NCBI GenBank assembly: GCA_021298555.1
Contig: JAJTGE010000019.1
Location: forward strand, 38,367-102,366
Origin: Oxalobacteraceae bacterium
GTDB lineage: Bacteria > Pseudomonadota > Gammaproteobacteria > Burkholderiales > Burkholderiaceae_D
Length of the DNA stretch: 64,000 bases
Reading direction: 5' to 3'
A program made the translations under genes and the position numbers. Positions within the stretch are counted from its first letter, which is position 1, and every line of letters begins with the position of its first letter. Below are positions 20,429-31,600 of the stretch, piece by piece. The notes under the pieces are model-generated. The model ran no database searches and was not told where the DNA came from. It was given only the letters and a program-made list of their open reading frames with translations.

Positions 20429-21810
20429 AACGGTCACTGAGATGGATAATTTTTGGTTATATCCTCCTTGCTGTTTTATTTATATTTATAGTAAATAGAA
20501 CTATTGCTCAAAGACTTTCACCACAAACTGTCAACAGCCGTCTAAAAGCTGATGTGGCAAACACCATGGAAAACTGTAAGGACGTAAGTAATAGCCGCCA
20601 ACAGTATTTAGGATGTGCTGTACAGGTAAGTAAGGATCCAATTTTTGGCGGCATGACTAAATACTATGTATTGTGTGCTGAGAGAGATAAATCAACTTCA
20701 GAACAGCCTGCCATTTGCGAAGAAATTCGCGGTATGCAATTCGAAAATTCTAAAGAGATGGTGTCACCCACAGTCGAAATTGTGGAGCAGTCGATAAACA
20801 ACGAAGCATGGATGATTGCGCAATTTTCATCAAATCCATCAGGGCCAAAGATAGTAATTCTTAGAAAAAATATTGATGAGTATGTCTTGTCACTTTGGGA
20901 TTTTCGAACCAGGGTCGCCACCTATACAGGTCCCTTTTTATTGCTGTCGTTAATAGTTCTCGCATGGTTTTGTAGCAATTTAATCATGGCGCCGATTCGG
21001 CAAATTGAAGAATCTCTAAAAAAATTATCATCTAAAAATTTGGATAAACCCTTGGAGATCATGCCTGTTTACAAAGAATTTGACAGCTTTATCACCGTAT
21101 TTGAGCTATTAAGAATCCGATTGAATGAAAGTTTTGTTCAGGCTCGTCGATTTGCAGGAGATGCATCCCACGAATTGAAAACCCCGCTGACTATTTTGCG
21201 CGGAAACACGGAGCGCATTATTGCCCGTTTGCCGACGGGATCAGAAGAGCAAGTACGAATGCGCTCCGTAGCTGATGAGGTAGAACGCTTGATAGACATT
21301 ACGGAAAAGCTGCTGCTACTGTCTAGTGCAGATGCCAATATTATTCAGTACGAAATGAGAGAAGTGAATGTCAGCGATGTTATTGGGCAACTAGTAATTG
21401 ACGCAAAAATTTTCCAGGAAAAGCTTGTTATCACCAGTGATTTACAAACTAAGATAGTTTGGCTATGTGATCCAAATTTGATCAACCAACTTTTTTATAA
21501 TTTATACACTAATGCCGTTAAATATAACGTGGAAGATGGTTGGATCAGAATAAAACTCACTAAGTTAACGAATGGGTTTGAATTTTTAATGTCGAATCCC
21601 ACATCAAATCCACCGGCAGATCTTGCCCAAAGAGCATTCGATCGTTTTTACCGGGGAGATTATTCGCGAGCTAGAAATATTGATGGTGTAGGCTTAGGTT
21701 TGAGCCTGTCTCAAGAGATTGCCCGGGTTCACGGGGCTGCACTGACCTTGAATGTCAGCGCAGAAAATGTCGTTACGCTAAGTCTTCGATTCCCTGCGGG
21801 TGGCAGTTGA
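20425..21810 (+). CDS. sensor histidine kinase
   Basis: DASHELKTPLTILRGNTE H-box; NAVKYN; DGVGLGLSLSQEIARVHG. Confidence 0.92.
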   Translation: MKRSLRWIIFGYILLAVLFIFIVNRTIAQRLSPQTVNSRLKADVANTMENCKDVSNSRQQYLGCAVQVSKDPIFGGMTKYYVLCAERDKSTSEQPAICEEIRGMQFENSKEMVSPTVEIVEQSINNEAWMIAQFSSNPSGPKIVILRKNIDEYVLSLWDFRTRVATYTGPFLLLSLIVLAWFCSNLIMAPIRQIEESLKKLSSKNLDKPLEIMPVYKEFDSFITVFELLRIRLNESFVQARRFAGDASHELKTPLTILRGNTERIIARLPTGSEEQVRMRSVADEVERLIDITEKLLLLSSADANIIQYEMREVNVSDVIGQLVIDAKIFQEKLVITSDLQTKIVWLCDPNLINQLFYNLYTNAVKYNVEDGWIRIKLTKLTNGFEFLMSNPTSNPPADLAQRAFDRFYRGDYSRARNIDGVGLGLSLSQEIARVHGAALTLNVSAENVVTLSLRFPAGGS

Positions 21811-21917
21811 AAAATTTTCTGTTAATTAGCTTCATTGCAGATGAATGTAATCACCACAGTTCGGATTGAAATCAGTGCATAGGACTAATGGTCTACGTCA
21901 TCCAGATACTATGGAGC

Positions 21918-22316
21918 TTACATCGCCGTTGCAGCTGCACCCACTTCGCCGCGTATTAGCTCATTTCTGACAATCTCTGTGGGTTGAAAAAGTTTGATTA
22001 AGCAGTCAATAAGTTTGGCAGCTTTACCGCTGTTATCCATAGAAAAATTACAGACATAGACATCGAGGGTAACAGCGCCTAGCTCTGGCCAGGTATGCAG
22101 AGCAAGATGGGATTCAGCGAGCAAGACCGTGCCGGTGACTCCACCGCACTCGCCTGCATGTAGACCTGGAAAAGCATGAAAGACTTCGCTAACGGCAGTC
22201 AGTCCACATTTATCCACTAACTCCAGGCAGTAGCGACGTAAAGAATCAGCATCTATCATCAGAGGAAGATGAGATGGGCAGCCTGCAATGTCGGCAGTAA
22301 GATGAATTCCACGCAT
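21918..22316 (-). CDS. speD: S-adenosylmethionine decarboxylase proenzyme
   Basis: LAESHLALHTWPELGAVTLDVYVC autocleavage motif; ATG at 22316. Confidence 0.92.
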   Translation of the reverse strand: MRGIHLTADIAGCPSHLPLMIDADSLRRYCLELVDKCGLTAVSEVFHAFPGLHAGECGGVTGTVLLAESHLALHTWPELGAVTLDVYVCNFSMDNSGKAAKLIDCLIKLFQPTEIVRNELIRGEVGAAATAM

Positions 22317-22399
22317 AGTAAATTCCTTTCCCCTTAAAACAAGAAAGAAACCCTCCGAGTACACATGTACCAATTAGAAGGGTAGTTAAAAAAAGCCGG

Positions 22400-22777
22400 C
22401 TAGGCTACTTTGTGCTTCCTGGGACGCCCAGTTTTTACGGTCTGAAGTTTTTTCTTGGCAGATTTCACTTTTGCTGTACTTAAGCTGGTTACGAGTGAAA
22501 TACCTATTCTTATTAATTCACTTTTTTTAATCTCAAACCCATCCTTCAGGCAGGCCTTTTTTATTTTGGCAAGTCCTACATATTCCGATTCGGGAATAGT
22601 AAAACTGTCACGCACTAACTGGGGCGTTGTGGGCTTCTCTGAGTTAATTTCTGCTAGCTTAACGATTGCTTTTTTTTCAATGGCTTTCTTTACAGGCTTT
22701 GCAGAATTTTTTTTACTAACTGATTTGGGCTTACTGGTCGACGCCTGATCAGTCAACGATTTGTTTTTCGAAGTCAT
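22400..22777 (-). CDS. Lys-rich putative DNA-binding protein with C-terminal AT-hook-like motif
   Basis: KKx-rich N-terminus, TGRPRKHK at C-terminus. Confidence 0.5.
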   Translation of the reverse strand: MTSKNKSLTDQASTSKPKSVSKKNSAKPVKKAIEKKAIVKLAEINSEKPTTPQLVRDSFTIPESEYVGLAKIKKACLKDGFEIKKSELIRIGISLVTSLSTAKVKSAKKKLQTVKTGRPRKHKVA

Positions 22778-23019
22778 ATGTAAAGCCTCCGATTGAGATA
22801 AATTCGCTCATTTATCGTTTTTATAATAAAAATAATATAAATGATTTATACGGTATGACGGTATACACCCAAAGTCATCAGGCGTCGATAAATTGTTGCC
22901 AGTAGACAACAGTATTTATCTTTTTTACATGCGGTAAGGAGTACTGGTGACGATTAATTCTGCAGAAAATAGCGCGTAATCCATCGTACGAGGTAATGAC
23001 GATTTATAGCGCTACCAGC

Positions 23020-24096
23020 TTAGACAGTGTGATTACTTTCATACCAGTTTTTAGATCGGTTAACGATATTCACAACGATTAGCATAGCTGGTACTTCGAT
23101 TAAGACGCCAACAACAGTAGCTAAGGCAGCTCCGGACTGGAATCCAAATAAACTTATCGCTGTAGCCACCGATAGTTCAAAAAAATTAGAAGCGCCGATC
23201 AGTGCTGAGGGGCAAGCTACTGCATGAATTTCACCGACTTGTTTATTCAGCCAATACGCTAATGCGGCATTAAAAAAAACTTGTATGAGTATAGGTACAG
23301 CAAGAAGCAAAATGATTAGTGGCTGGTCAATGATGGCTTTACCTTGAAATCCAAACAATAAGACCAGGGTCAGAAGCAATGCAACGATAGACCATGACCC
23401 CATTTTTTCTACGTACTTTGTAAATATGTCGTCACCTTGTTTAAGCAGGATGTATCGCCACGCTTGTGCCAACAATACTGGTACGACGATGTACAAGATA
23501 ACGGAGGTTGCCAGCGTCTCCCAAGGCACGACGATTGCTGACATGCCTAGTAAGAGCGCGACTATAGGCGCAAAGGCAAACACCATAATGAGGTCATTCA
23601 GGGCAACTTGCGTGAGTGTGAATAAGCCATCGCCCTGTGTGAGTCGGCTCCAAACAAATACCATAGCAGTGCAGGGAGCTGCAGCCAGGAGTATCAATCC
23701 GGCGATATAGCTGTCGATTTGTTCTGTTGGCAGTAGCGGTGCAAATAGATGCCGCACAAAAATCCATCCAAGCAGCGCCATGGAAAATGGCTTAACTAGC
23801 CAATTGACAAATAAGGTGACGCTTATGCCGCGCACATGCTGACGTACTAATGGCAGCGATCCAAAATCAATTTTTATCAGCATAGGGATGATCATGACCC
23901 ACACCAGTAAACCAACGACTAAATTAACTTTAGCCAATTCCAGCGAGGCGATGTAATGAAAGCTTTGCGGGAAAAATTGTCCTAGCGTGATTCCCGTCAA
24001 AATACAGATAAATACCCACAGGCTTAGGTAACGCTCGAAAAAACTCAAGACGGGGACTTGTTGGTTTGCGGCCGTATCGGTCAGGGTGGTATTCAT
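23020..24096 (-). CDS. acr3: ACR3-family arsenite efflux transporter
   Basis: LILLAAAPCTAMVFVWSRLTQGD and ALIGASNFFELSVATAISLFG motifs. Confidence 0.93.
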   Translation of the reverse strand: MNTTLTDTAANQQVPVLSFFERYLSLWVFICILTGITLGQFFPQSFHYIASLELAKVNLVVGLLVWVMIIPMLIKIDFGSLPLVRQHVRGISVTLFVNWLVKPFSMALLGWIFVRHLFAPLLPTEQIDSYIAGLILLAAAPCTAMVFVWSRLTQGDGLFTLTQVALNDLIMVFAFAPIVALLLGMSAIVVPWETLATSVILYIVVPVLLAQAWRYILLKQGDDIFTKYVEKMGSWSIVALLLTLVLLFGFQGKAIIDQPLIILLLAVPILIQVFFNAALAYWLNKQVGEIHAVACPSALIGASNFFELSVATAISLFGFQSGAALATVVGVLIEVPAMLIVVNIVNRSKNWYESNHTV

Positions 24097-24115
24097 GGGG
24101 AAGCTACTGCTCGCA

Positions 24116-24460
24116 TTACTGCTTGGCTTTTGATGATGGCTTGATAGTCGACACTGGTGAGCATGGATTGCCGCCGCAGCAGTTATCGGTGAGATAAGTT
24201 AGCAGGGCGTTCATGCTGTTGATTTGTGCAGAATAAATAACGTAACGTCCCTCTTGGCGCGATTCAGCCAATCCCGAGTGTGTTAACTCTTTCATGTGAA
24301 ATGTTAACGACGAAGGTGATATGCCTAAGCTTTCTGCTAATTGGCCTGCAGGCAGGCCTTGGGGCCCAGCTTGAACTAAGCTGCGAAAAATAGATAAACG
24401 TGATTCTTGTGCTAACGCAGCTAGCGATTTGACAGCGAGAGTGGAAGTCATTTTTTTCAT
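24116..24460 (-). CDS. arsR: ArsR-family arsenic-responsive repressor
   Basis: wHTH; C-terminal NCCGGNPC cysteine cluster. Confidence 0.93.
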   Translation of the reverse strand: MKKMTSTLAVKSLAALAQESRLSIFRSLVQAGPQGLPAGQLAESLGISPSSLTFHMKELTHSGLAESRQEGRYVIYSAQINSMNALLTYLTDNCCGGNPCSPVSTIKPSSKAKQ

Positions 24461-24604
24461 GAAGCTGTCATTTTCTAACTTTAAGATTTCTTAAACATGT
24501 TGCGTTCATTATTTCATTATTTCAATAATTATACAAATGTAATGATAAGATTCTGATCGCTACAGCACTGTTTGTTTTATCTTTAAGACTAAATGAGGTA
24601 AACC

Positions 24605-25648
24605 ATGAAGGTAGGTATCAATGGCATGGGTCGTATTGGTCGTTTAGCATTGCGTGCTGCAATGGGCGCTGCTGACCGGCAGTCCGATGACCCCAGATCA
24701 CACAATCGCTTAGAAATTGTTCATGTTAATGAGCTCAAGGGCGGTATAGAGGCGACAGCTCATTTGCTGGAATTTGATTCGGTACAAGGACGTTGGCGAG
24801 CGGGTATAGAAACCTTGAATGCAGAAACAATACGCATAGGTTCAAAGCATATTACCTATTCAAATCACGCTCATGCCGCCGACATACCGTGGGGTGAGCT
24901 GGGTGTGGATGTTGTGTTGGAATGTACGGGAAAGTTTCTAAGCTTAGACACCTTGCAGGGCCATCTTGATCGAGGTGCCAAGCGCGTAATCGTGGCAGCT
25001 CCAGTCAAAGTGGATTCAGTATTAAATGTGGTGGTGGGTGTTAACCATGCTATGTATGATCCAGCACAGCACCCTATAGTGACTGCAGCCTCGTGCACCA
25101 CCAACTGTCTTGCCCCCGTAGTGAAGGTGGTCCATGAATCGATAGGTATACGTCATGGTCAAATCACCACTATCCACGATCCTACGAATACCAATGTTAT
25201 TACCGATGCGCCGCACAAGGATTTGCGTCGTGCCCGCAGTGCCATGCTTAGTCTGCAGCCAACGACGACCGGCAGTGCTACAGCCATTGCGCTGATTTAT
25301 CCCGAGCTCAAAGGTAAACTCAATGGGCATGCTGTACGCGCCCCCGTGTTGAATGCCTCATTAACGGATTGTGTATTTGAGCTGCAGCGTGAAACTACGG
25401 TCGACGAAGTCAACTCACTGTTTGCAGATGCCGCTAAGGGCTCATTGGCAGGTATTTTGGGATATGAAATTAAACCTTTGGTGAGTGCTGACTACGCACG
25501 CGATACGCGCAGCGCTATCGTAGATGCACTCACAACGATGGTCACCGATAAAACACTACTCAAAATTTACGCTTGGTATGACAATGAAATAGGCTATGCC
25601 TGCCGTATGGTGGATTTGGCGTGTCATATGCAAAGCGTAGGAATTTAA
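24605..25648 (+). CDS. ArsJ-associated glyceraldehyde-3-phosphate dehydrogenase
   Basis: [26 protein letters not shown] catalytic Cys; directly upstream of arsJ. Confidence 0.92.
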   Translation: MKVGINGMGRIGRLALRAAMGAADRQSDDPRSHNRLEIVHVNELKGGIEATAHLLEFDSVQGRWRAGIETLNAETIRIGSKHITYSNHAHAADIPWGELGVDVVLECTGKFLSLDTLQGHLDRGAKRVIVAAPVKVDSVLNVVVGVNHAMYDPAQHPIVTAASCTTNCLAPVVKVVHESIGIRHGQITTIHDPTNTNVITDAPHKDLRRARSAMLSLQPTTTGSATAIALIYPELKGKLNGHAVRAPVLNASLTDCVFELQRETTVDEVNSLFADAAKGSLAGILGYEIKPLVSADYARDTRSAIVDALTTMVTDKTLLKIYAWYDNEIGYACRMVDLACHMQSVGI

Positions 25649-25652
25649 TCTC

Positions 25653-26918
25653 ATGATGCAATCGTCAGCAGGCATACGAAATTATCTTGTCGTTACTTCT
25701 TCCTATTGGAGTTTTACGCTGAGTGATGGCGCCTTGCGTATGCTGGTGCTGATGCATTTTTTTCGATTGGGGTATTCGCCATTTACATTGGCGTTCCTTT
25801 TTTTACTGTACGAAGCTGCTGGGGTAGCCGCCAATCTTATCGGCGGCTGGCTGGCGACGCATTTTGGTATTACTCGCATGCTGATTGTGGGCTTAACTAC
25901 GCAGATCATCGGATTTTTACTGCTTTCAGCAGTTTCGCCCGATTGGACAGCAGTGATGTCGGTGGCGTGGGTCGTACTGGCTCAGGGTGTATGCGGCATA
26001 GCAAAAGACTTAACTAAAACAGCCAGCAAGTCAGCTATCAAATTAACCGCGAGCGATGCACCCGGCCAGCTGTTTCGTTGGGTGGCCTGGTTTACCGGTA
26101 GTAAAAACGCGATGAAAGGTGTGGGATTTTTTATTGGGGGTTTGCTGCTGGATAGAGTTGGTTTCAGTCCCTCGCTCTGGTTAATGGCTTCGCTACTGTC
26201 TGTTATTTTGGTGGCGATTGTTCTGTCGCTACCAGCGACACTGGGTAAATCTAAGGCATCCAAATCATTTAAAGAATTATTCGGCAAAAGCCGTGCGATT
26301 AATCAGCTCGCAGGTGCGCGTGTTTTTTTGTTTGGTGCTCGTGATGTGTGGTTTGTGGTGGGTGTACCTGTTTTTTTGTATAGCCAGGGCTGGAACTTTA
26401 CGATGGTAGGAACCTTTATGGCCTTGTGGACTATCGCGTATGGTTTGGTGCAGGCCATGGCGCCTAAATTTATACGGCGCAGTCAAGATGGCTTAACCTC
26501 TGAAGTTCCAGCTGCACGCTGGTGGTCTTTTGTGTTGATGCTGGTACCTGTTGCATTGGCTCTGGTGGTCGCACTACAGATTCAACCGCTGCAATGGATA
26601 GTGGTTACAGGGCTTGCTGTCTTTGGATTTGCATTTGCTGTTAATTCGTCGGTTCATTCTTACCTGATACTGGCTTACGCAGGTTCTGAAAAAGCGGCTG
26701 AAGATGTAGGGTTTTATTACGCAGCTAACGCTTTAGGTCGGTTTTTGGGTACCTTGTTATCAGGGGTGTTGTATCAGTGGGGTGGCCTGTCATTTTCACT
26801 CACCGGGTCTGCGTTGATGCTGGCGAGTTGTTGGGCGATTACACTGGCGTTGCCACTGACAAAAGATTCACAGCTCGCTCTTGTAACGCCAACGGCAACG
26901 GCTAATGAGACTGTGTAA
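25653..26918 (+). CDS. arsJ: ArsJ organoarsenical efflux MFS transporter
   Basis: MFS; DLTKTASKSAIKLTA and gene context with GAPDH. Confidence 0.9.
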   Translation: MMQSSAGIRNYLVVTSSYWSFTLSDGALRMLVLMHFFRLGYSPFTLAFLFLLYEAAGVAANLIGGWLATHFGITRMLIVGLTTQIIGFLLLSAVSPDWTAVMSVAWVVLAQGVCGIAKDLTKTASKSAIKLTASDAPGQLFRWVAWFTGSKNAMKGVGFFIGGLLLDRVGFSPSLWLMASLLSVILVAIVLSLPATLGKSKASKSFKELFGKSRAINQLAGARVFLFGARDVWFVVGVPVFLYSQGWNFTMVGTFMALWTIAYGLVQAMAPKFIRRSQDGLTSEVPAARWWSFVLMLVPVALALVVALQIQPLQWIVVTGLAVFGFAFAVNSSVHSYLILAYAGSEKAAEDVGFYYAANALGRFLGTLLSGVLYQWGGLSFSLTGSALMLASCWAITLALPLTKDSQLALVTPTATANETV

Positions 26919-26935
26919 CTGCGATCGAGATAATA

Positions 26936-27313
26936 ATGAAATTACTGTTAGTGATTTATATGATGCTGATCAGTCCACTGGCTGCAGCCGAGTGGGTCGA
27001 GTTTTCAAAAGGGACGGATAGTAAATATTATTACGATCCAGAGACCCTCACTAATAAACGCTATACGCGTGTCATGATTCTGGTTAATTACAAGAATAAA
27101 AATAAAGCAGATCGCTGGGTATCTGAAAAAACACTCTATGAAGCCAATTGTAAATTCAAGCAACTGCGCATGATAAAAATGAGTATCTACGATGGTGAAA
27201 TGGGCGAGGGGACCATGGTCGGTAGCCGAGTTCGACCAGAAAACTGGGGCTATGTGCCGCGCGATACGCAGTATCTCGATTTGCTGAATTTACTTTGCGG
27301 TGGAAAGAATTAA
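26936..27313 (+). CDS. secreted surface-adhesin E-like small protein
   Basis: Signal peptide MKLLLVIYMMLISPLAAAEWVEF; YYYDPETL; mid and C-terminal Cys. Confidence 0.6.
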   Translation: MKLLLVIYMMLISPLAAAEWVEFSKGTDSKYYYDPETLTNKRYTRVMILVNYKNKNKADRWVSEKTLYEANCKFKQLRMIKMSIYDGEMGEGTMVGSRVRPENWGYVPRDTQYLDLLNLLCGGKN

Positions 27314-27365
27314 TTGGCTGCTGCGCCAGACGGTTTCATTACACAGTCAGTCAATCAATCCAAGC

Positions 27366-28037
27366 TTATACAATCAACGAGCGCAATTCTTGCGCCAGCT
27401 CGACAGCACTCCGAGCGTCCCCCACGATAGCATCGGCGCCTAGCTTATCCAGCAAGTCACTGCGGCCATAAATGGCTGGCCCACCGAGCATTACGAATAG
27501 TGCTGGATTGAGAGCTGCCTTGCGAATACGGGCAATCAGTCCTGTCAGTTGATCCAGCTGGCCTTGCGTACCTACGGATAAGCCAACGAGATCAAACCAT
27601 TCGCTTGATAGCATATCCAATAAGTTAGCTTCGGATGCTCCCAATTCAAGCCAGACTTGCCATCCCTCTTTGCGAAAAAATTCTGACACCATCAACACAC
27701 CCAAAGTGTGTTGCGATCCGGGCATAGGAGCAAACAACGCCTTGTGGGTTAGATCGCCTGCATCGTGATTGCCTTGAAATGTCTGTCCTAGTTTACGAAT
27801 AATGATCTGCAATTGCATCAGACCTATCGTGACTTGAACAAAATCACACTCATCGTCTTCCCACAATGTGCCTAGGTATCTGGCACTGGGAGTGAACAAA
27901 TTGAGATAAATACTTTCTGTACTTTCACCGTTGCGCAATAGATTTTGAACAAACTCTTCAGCTTGTTTTATTTCCGGATTCAGGCACAGTAGGGCGAACT
28001 CATTAATAACTTTAGTAGAAGGCATAAATTCGCTCAT
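27366..28037 (-). CDS. B12-binding regulator of the AerR/PpaA type
   Basis: FTPSARYLGTLWEDDECDFVQVTIG; PGSQHTLGVLMVSEFFRKEGWQVWLELG. Confidence 0.8.
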   Translation of the reverse strand: MSEFMPSTKVINEFALLCLNPEIKQAEEFVQNLLRNGESTESIYLNLFTPSARYLGTLWEDDECDFVQVTIGLMQLQIIIRKLGQTFQGNHDAGDLTHKALFAPMPGSQHTLGVLMVSEFFRKEGWQVWLELGASEANLLDMLSSEWFDLVGLSVGTQGQLDQLTGLIARIRKAALNPALFVMLGGPAIYGRSDLLDKLGADAIVGDARSAVELAQELRSLIV

Positions 28038-28481
28038 GACTGTCCCAGCTGGGCGCAAAGAGTTGATGTCTCTAGAGCTAAGTAATGTTGGGACGATTTA
28101 TGAGTGACGTAAACGCAGGAAAGCATTCTTCCTGTCGTATGGGTAGTTGCTTGTAAAAGATGGTGCAATGCACGCATTGTGTGATTCGGCTTTCTCTTGG
28201 ATGTAACTTCTGCTGAACTGCGTGAAAAGAAATGCAGATTGTTCAAAAAATCTCTTCGCACCAATTCACGTGGCACTCCTCCGGATCGTTACGACCGGTT
28301 TCGTTCTGATTGCCGTAACCTCCGCTGGGTTGGGTGCCCTACTTCCTTGATTGTTGCTGGTTCAGATGAGCTGATGTCATCAACGAGCCGAAGGGCTGAG
28401 GCAAACCCTCAGCCAGAAGGAAAATGTCTAAATAATTAAAGAATAGGCAATAAATGCTCCGATTTGACTAAGTAATCTTAG

Positions 28482-28515
28482 TGTACTGTTTATGTGACGT
28501 CAAGATATCTTGACA
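28482..28515 (+). promoter_or_regulatory. two overlapping near-consensus PpsR/CrtJ-type sites upstream of bchH
   Basis: TGT-N12-ACG (28482-28499) and CGT-N12-ACA (28498-28515), each one mismatch from TGT-N12-ACA; perfect 16-bp palindrome GTCAAGATATCTTGAC 28499-28514; TTGACA at 28510-28515. Confidence 0.5.
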
Positions 28516-28670
28516 CTTATGTCATAACCCTTTAGCTTAGACGTTGAACACGAATTCCATTTGGGGCGCGTGCGTGAAATGACAGCAATAGCAGAGTGTG
28601 TACTCAAAAAAATAACTAATTGAGTGACTGCTAAAGCATCCTGTCTTCACCATCAAAAGAGGCCTGACTA

Positions 28671-31600
28671 ATGTTCAAGCAAAGTTCTGCAGGAAAAGTG
28701 CGTACCGAGCTACCCAGCGCCCGCGTCGTTATCGTGACTATGGATAGTCATTTGGCGAGCGCGACTATTCGCGCTCAAAGCGCGTTGTCACGCATCTTTC
28801 CAGGTTTGCGACTAACCGTGCATGCTGCTTCTGAGTGGGGTAATAGTCCTAGTGCCCTCGAACGCTGCATAGACGATATTAATCACGGCGATATTGTGAT
28901 TGCCTCTATGTTGTTCCTGGAAGAGCATTTCCTCCCAGTTCTCCCTGCATTGACTGCACGTCGCGATCACTGTGACGCCATGATTTGTGCCATGTCCGCT
29001 GCTGAAGTCATGAAGCTCACCCGCATGGGTAAGTTTGCGATGGATGCCAAAGTCAGTGGCCCTATGGCTTTATTAAAACGGCTGCGTGGAAACACCAAAC
29101 CAGGCGAGGGCAAAAAGCCCGGCCTAGCGGGTGCCAGGCAGATGAAAATCGTTCGCCAACTTCCCAAGTTACTGCGCTTTATACCCGGTACAGCCCAAGA
29201 TCTTCGTATCTACTTTCTAGTGCTTCAGTATTGGCTGGCTGGCTCAGAAGAAAACATCACCAGCATGATAGGCATGCTGTTAGATAACTATGCCGATGGA
29301 CCGCGACGTAGTTTGCGTGGCATCTACAAAATACAGCCGCCGGTTGAATATCCAGAAGTAGGTATCTATCATCAAAACATGAAGGGCAATGCTCAAAACA
29401 AGGGCATGTCCGAGTTATCAACCGATCTTCCTTCGGTCGCTAAAACTGGGAAGCGTGGCACGGTAGGTTTGCTGCTGATGCGTTCGTACCTGGTAGCAGG
29501 TAATGCAGCTCACTACAACGGAGTCATTACTGCACTTGAAGCGCGCGGCATGCGGGTTATACCGGCGTATGCAACCGGTTTAGATACGCGTCCTGCGGTT
29601 GAAAAATATTTTATGAAAGATGGTCGTGCGTCGGTCGATGCAATTATTTCGCTGACCGGTTTTTCTATGGTTGGTGGGCCGGCCTATAACGACTCAAAAG
29701 CGGCGGAAGAAATACTTGCAACGCTGGATGTAAATTATTTGTCGGTGATGCCAGTAGAGTTTCAAACGCTTGAGCGTTGGGGTGCCAATGATCGTGGCTT
29801 GATGCCCGTAGAAGCGACGATGATGGTTGCTATTCCCGAGCTTGATGGGTCAACTGGCCCGATAGTTTTTGGTGGACGTAGTAATGGTGCGGGCGATCAA
29901 TGCACCGGATGCAGTCGTCGTTGTGTGTTCCCATCCTCGGAGAATGAGCATGACATGCAAGTGTGCATAGAGCGCGCTGATATGTTGGCTTCGCGAGTAG
30001 GAAAATTAATTGATCTGCGCCGTGCTGAGCGCGCGCAGAAAAAAGTAGCTGCAGTTATTTTTAATTTCCCACCTAACGCAGGCGCAACGGGTACAGCAGC
30101 TTTTCTTTCTGTGTTTGAATCCTTGTTTAATGTACTCGCATCCATGAAGGCAGCGGGCTACACCGTTGATATGCCAGCCGATGTAGATGATTTGCGTGAT
30201 CGCGTCATTAAAGGCAATGCAGAACGCTATGGCGCGCAAGCCAATGTGCATGTCACGATCTCTGCTGATGATCATGTGCGTCGCGAGCGCTGGCTAAAAG
30301 AAATCGAAGCGCATTGGGGTCCGGCACCGGGTCAGCAACAGAGTGATGGCCGTTCAATTTTTGTCTTGGGTGCGCAATTCGGTAACGTCTTGGTTGGCAT
30401 ACAACCGGCCTTTGGTTACGAAGGCGATCCTATGCGTTTACTGTATGAGAAGGGGTTTGCTCCTACTCACGCATTTTCTGCGTTTTATCGCTACATACGC
30501 GAAGACTTTGGTGCAGCTGCAGTGCTGCATTTTGGTACCCATGGCGCGCTTGAATTTATGCCTGGCAAACAGGCAGGTATGTCGGGTGATTGCTGGCCTG
30601 ATCGTTTGATAGGCGATCTGCCAAATTTCTATCTGTACGCGTCGAATAATCCTTCCGAAGGCATGATCGCCAAGCGACGTGCTGCAGCAACGCTGATTAG
30701 TTATCTTACGCCACCGATTTCCCAAGCAGGTTTGTACAGTGGCCTGATAGATTTGAAAGCATCGCTGGAGCGTTTGCGTGGACTGGGTCCAGAGTCAGAA
30801 TCTGAGCGAGAGGAATTGACTATCTTGGTGCAGACTCAAGCAGCAGAGCTTGAGTTGACCTCGATGCATCCTGCATGGGGTGACGATGCCGAAGAAAAAA
30901 CACAGCAGCTCTATAACGATTTGCTGGAATTTGAATACACGCTGATACCCGAAGGCTTGCATGTTATTGGTCGTCCGATGTCTGTATCGGAGCGCACCGA
31001 GATGTTGTTATCGGTTGCGGATGCATCGCACGGAATACCGGTCAGCGCTGAACTTCGTCAGCAGGTGCATGGCATGCTTACGGAGAGCAAAACCAACGTC
31101 ATACCGCCTGAGCATGTTGAACTCATGAAGTCGCTGGCAAACATCGATCGTCTGATGTGCGAGGATAATGAAATCAATGGCATTTTGCATGCTCTGGATG
31201 GTCGCTATGTGCGTCCTGCGCCTGGTGGAGATTTAATACGCACGCCAGAGGTGTTACCTACGGGTCGTAATCTTCATGGCTTTGATCCTTTCCGATTGCC
31301 GAGTGCGTTTGCGGTTAAGGATGGCAAGCGTATGGCTGAGCATTTGCTCAAGCGCCATATCGAGGATGGAAATCCGCTGCCAGAGACGATAGCGATGGTG
31401 TTGTGGGGCACGGATAATTTAAAAAATGAAGGTGCTCCGATAGCGCAAGCGTTAGCGCTGATGGGAGTCAAACCGCGCTTCGATAGCTATGGCCGCATGG
31501 CAGGTGCAGAATTGCTGCCATTGGAAGAAGTAGGGCGTCCGCGCATTGATGTCGTAATTACCTTGTCCGGCATCTTCCGTGATTTGCTGCCGCTGCAAAT

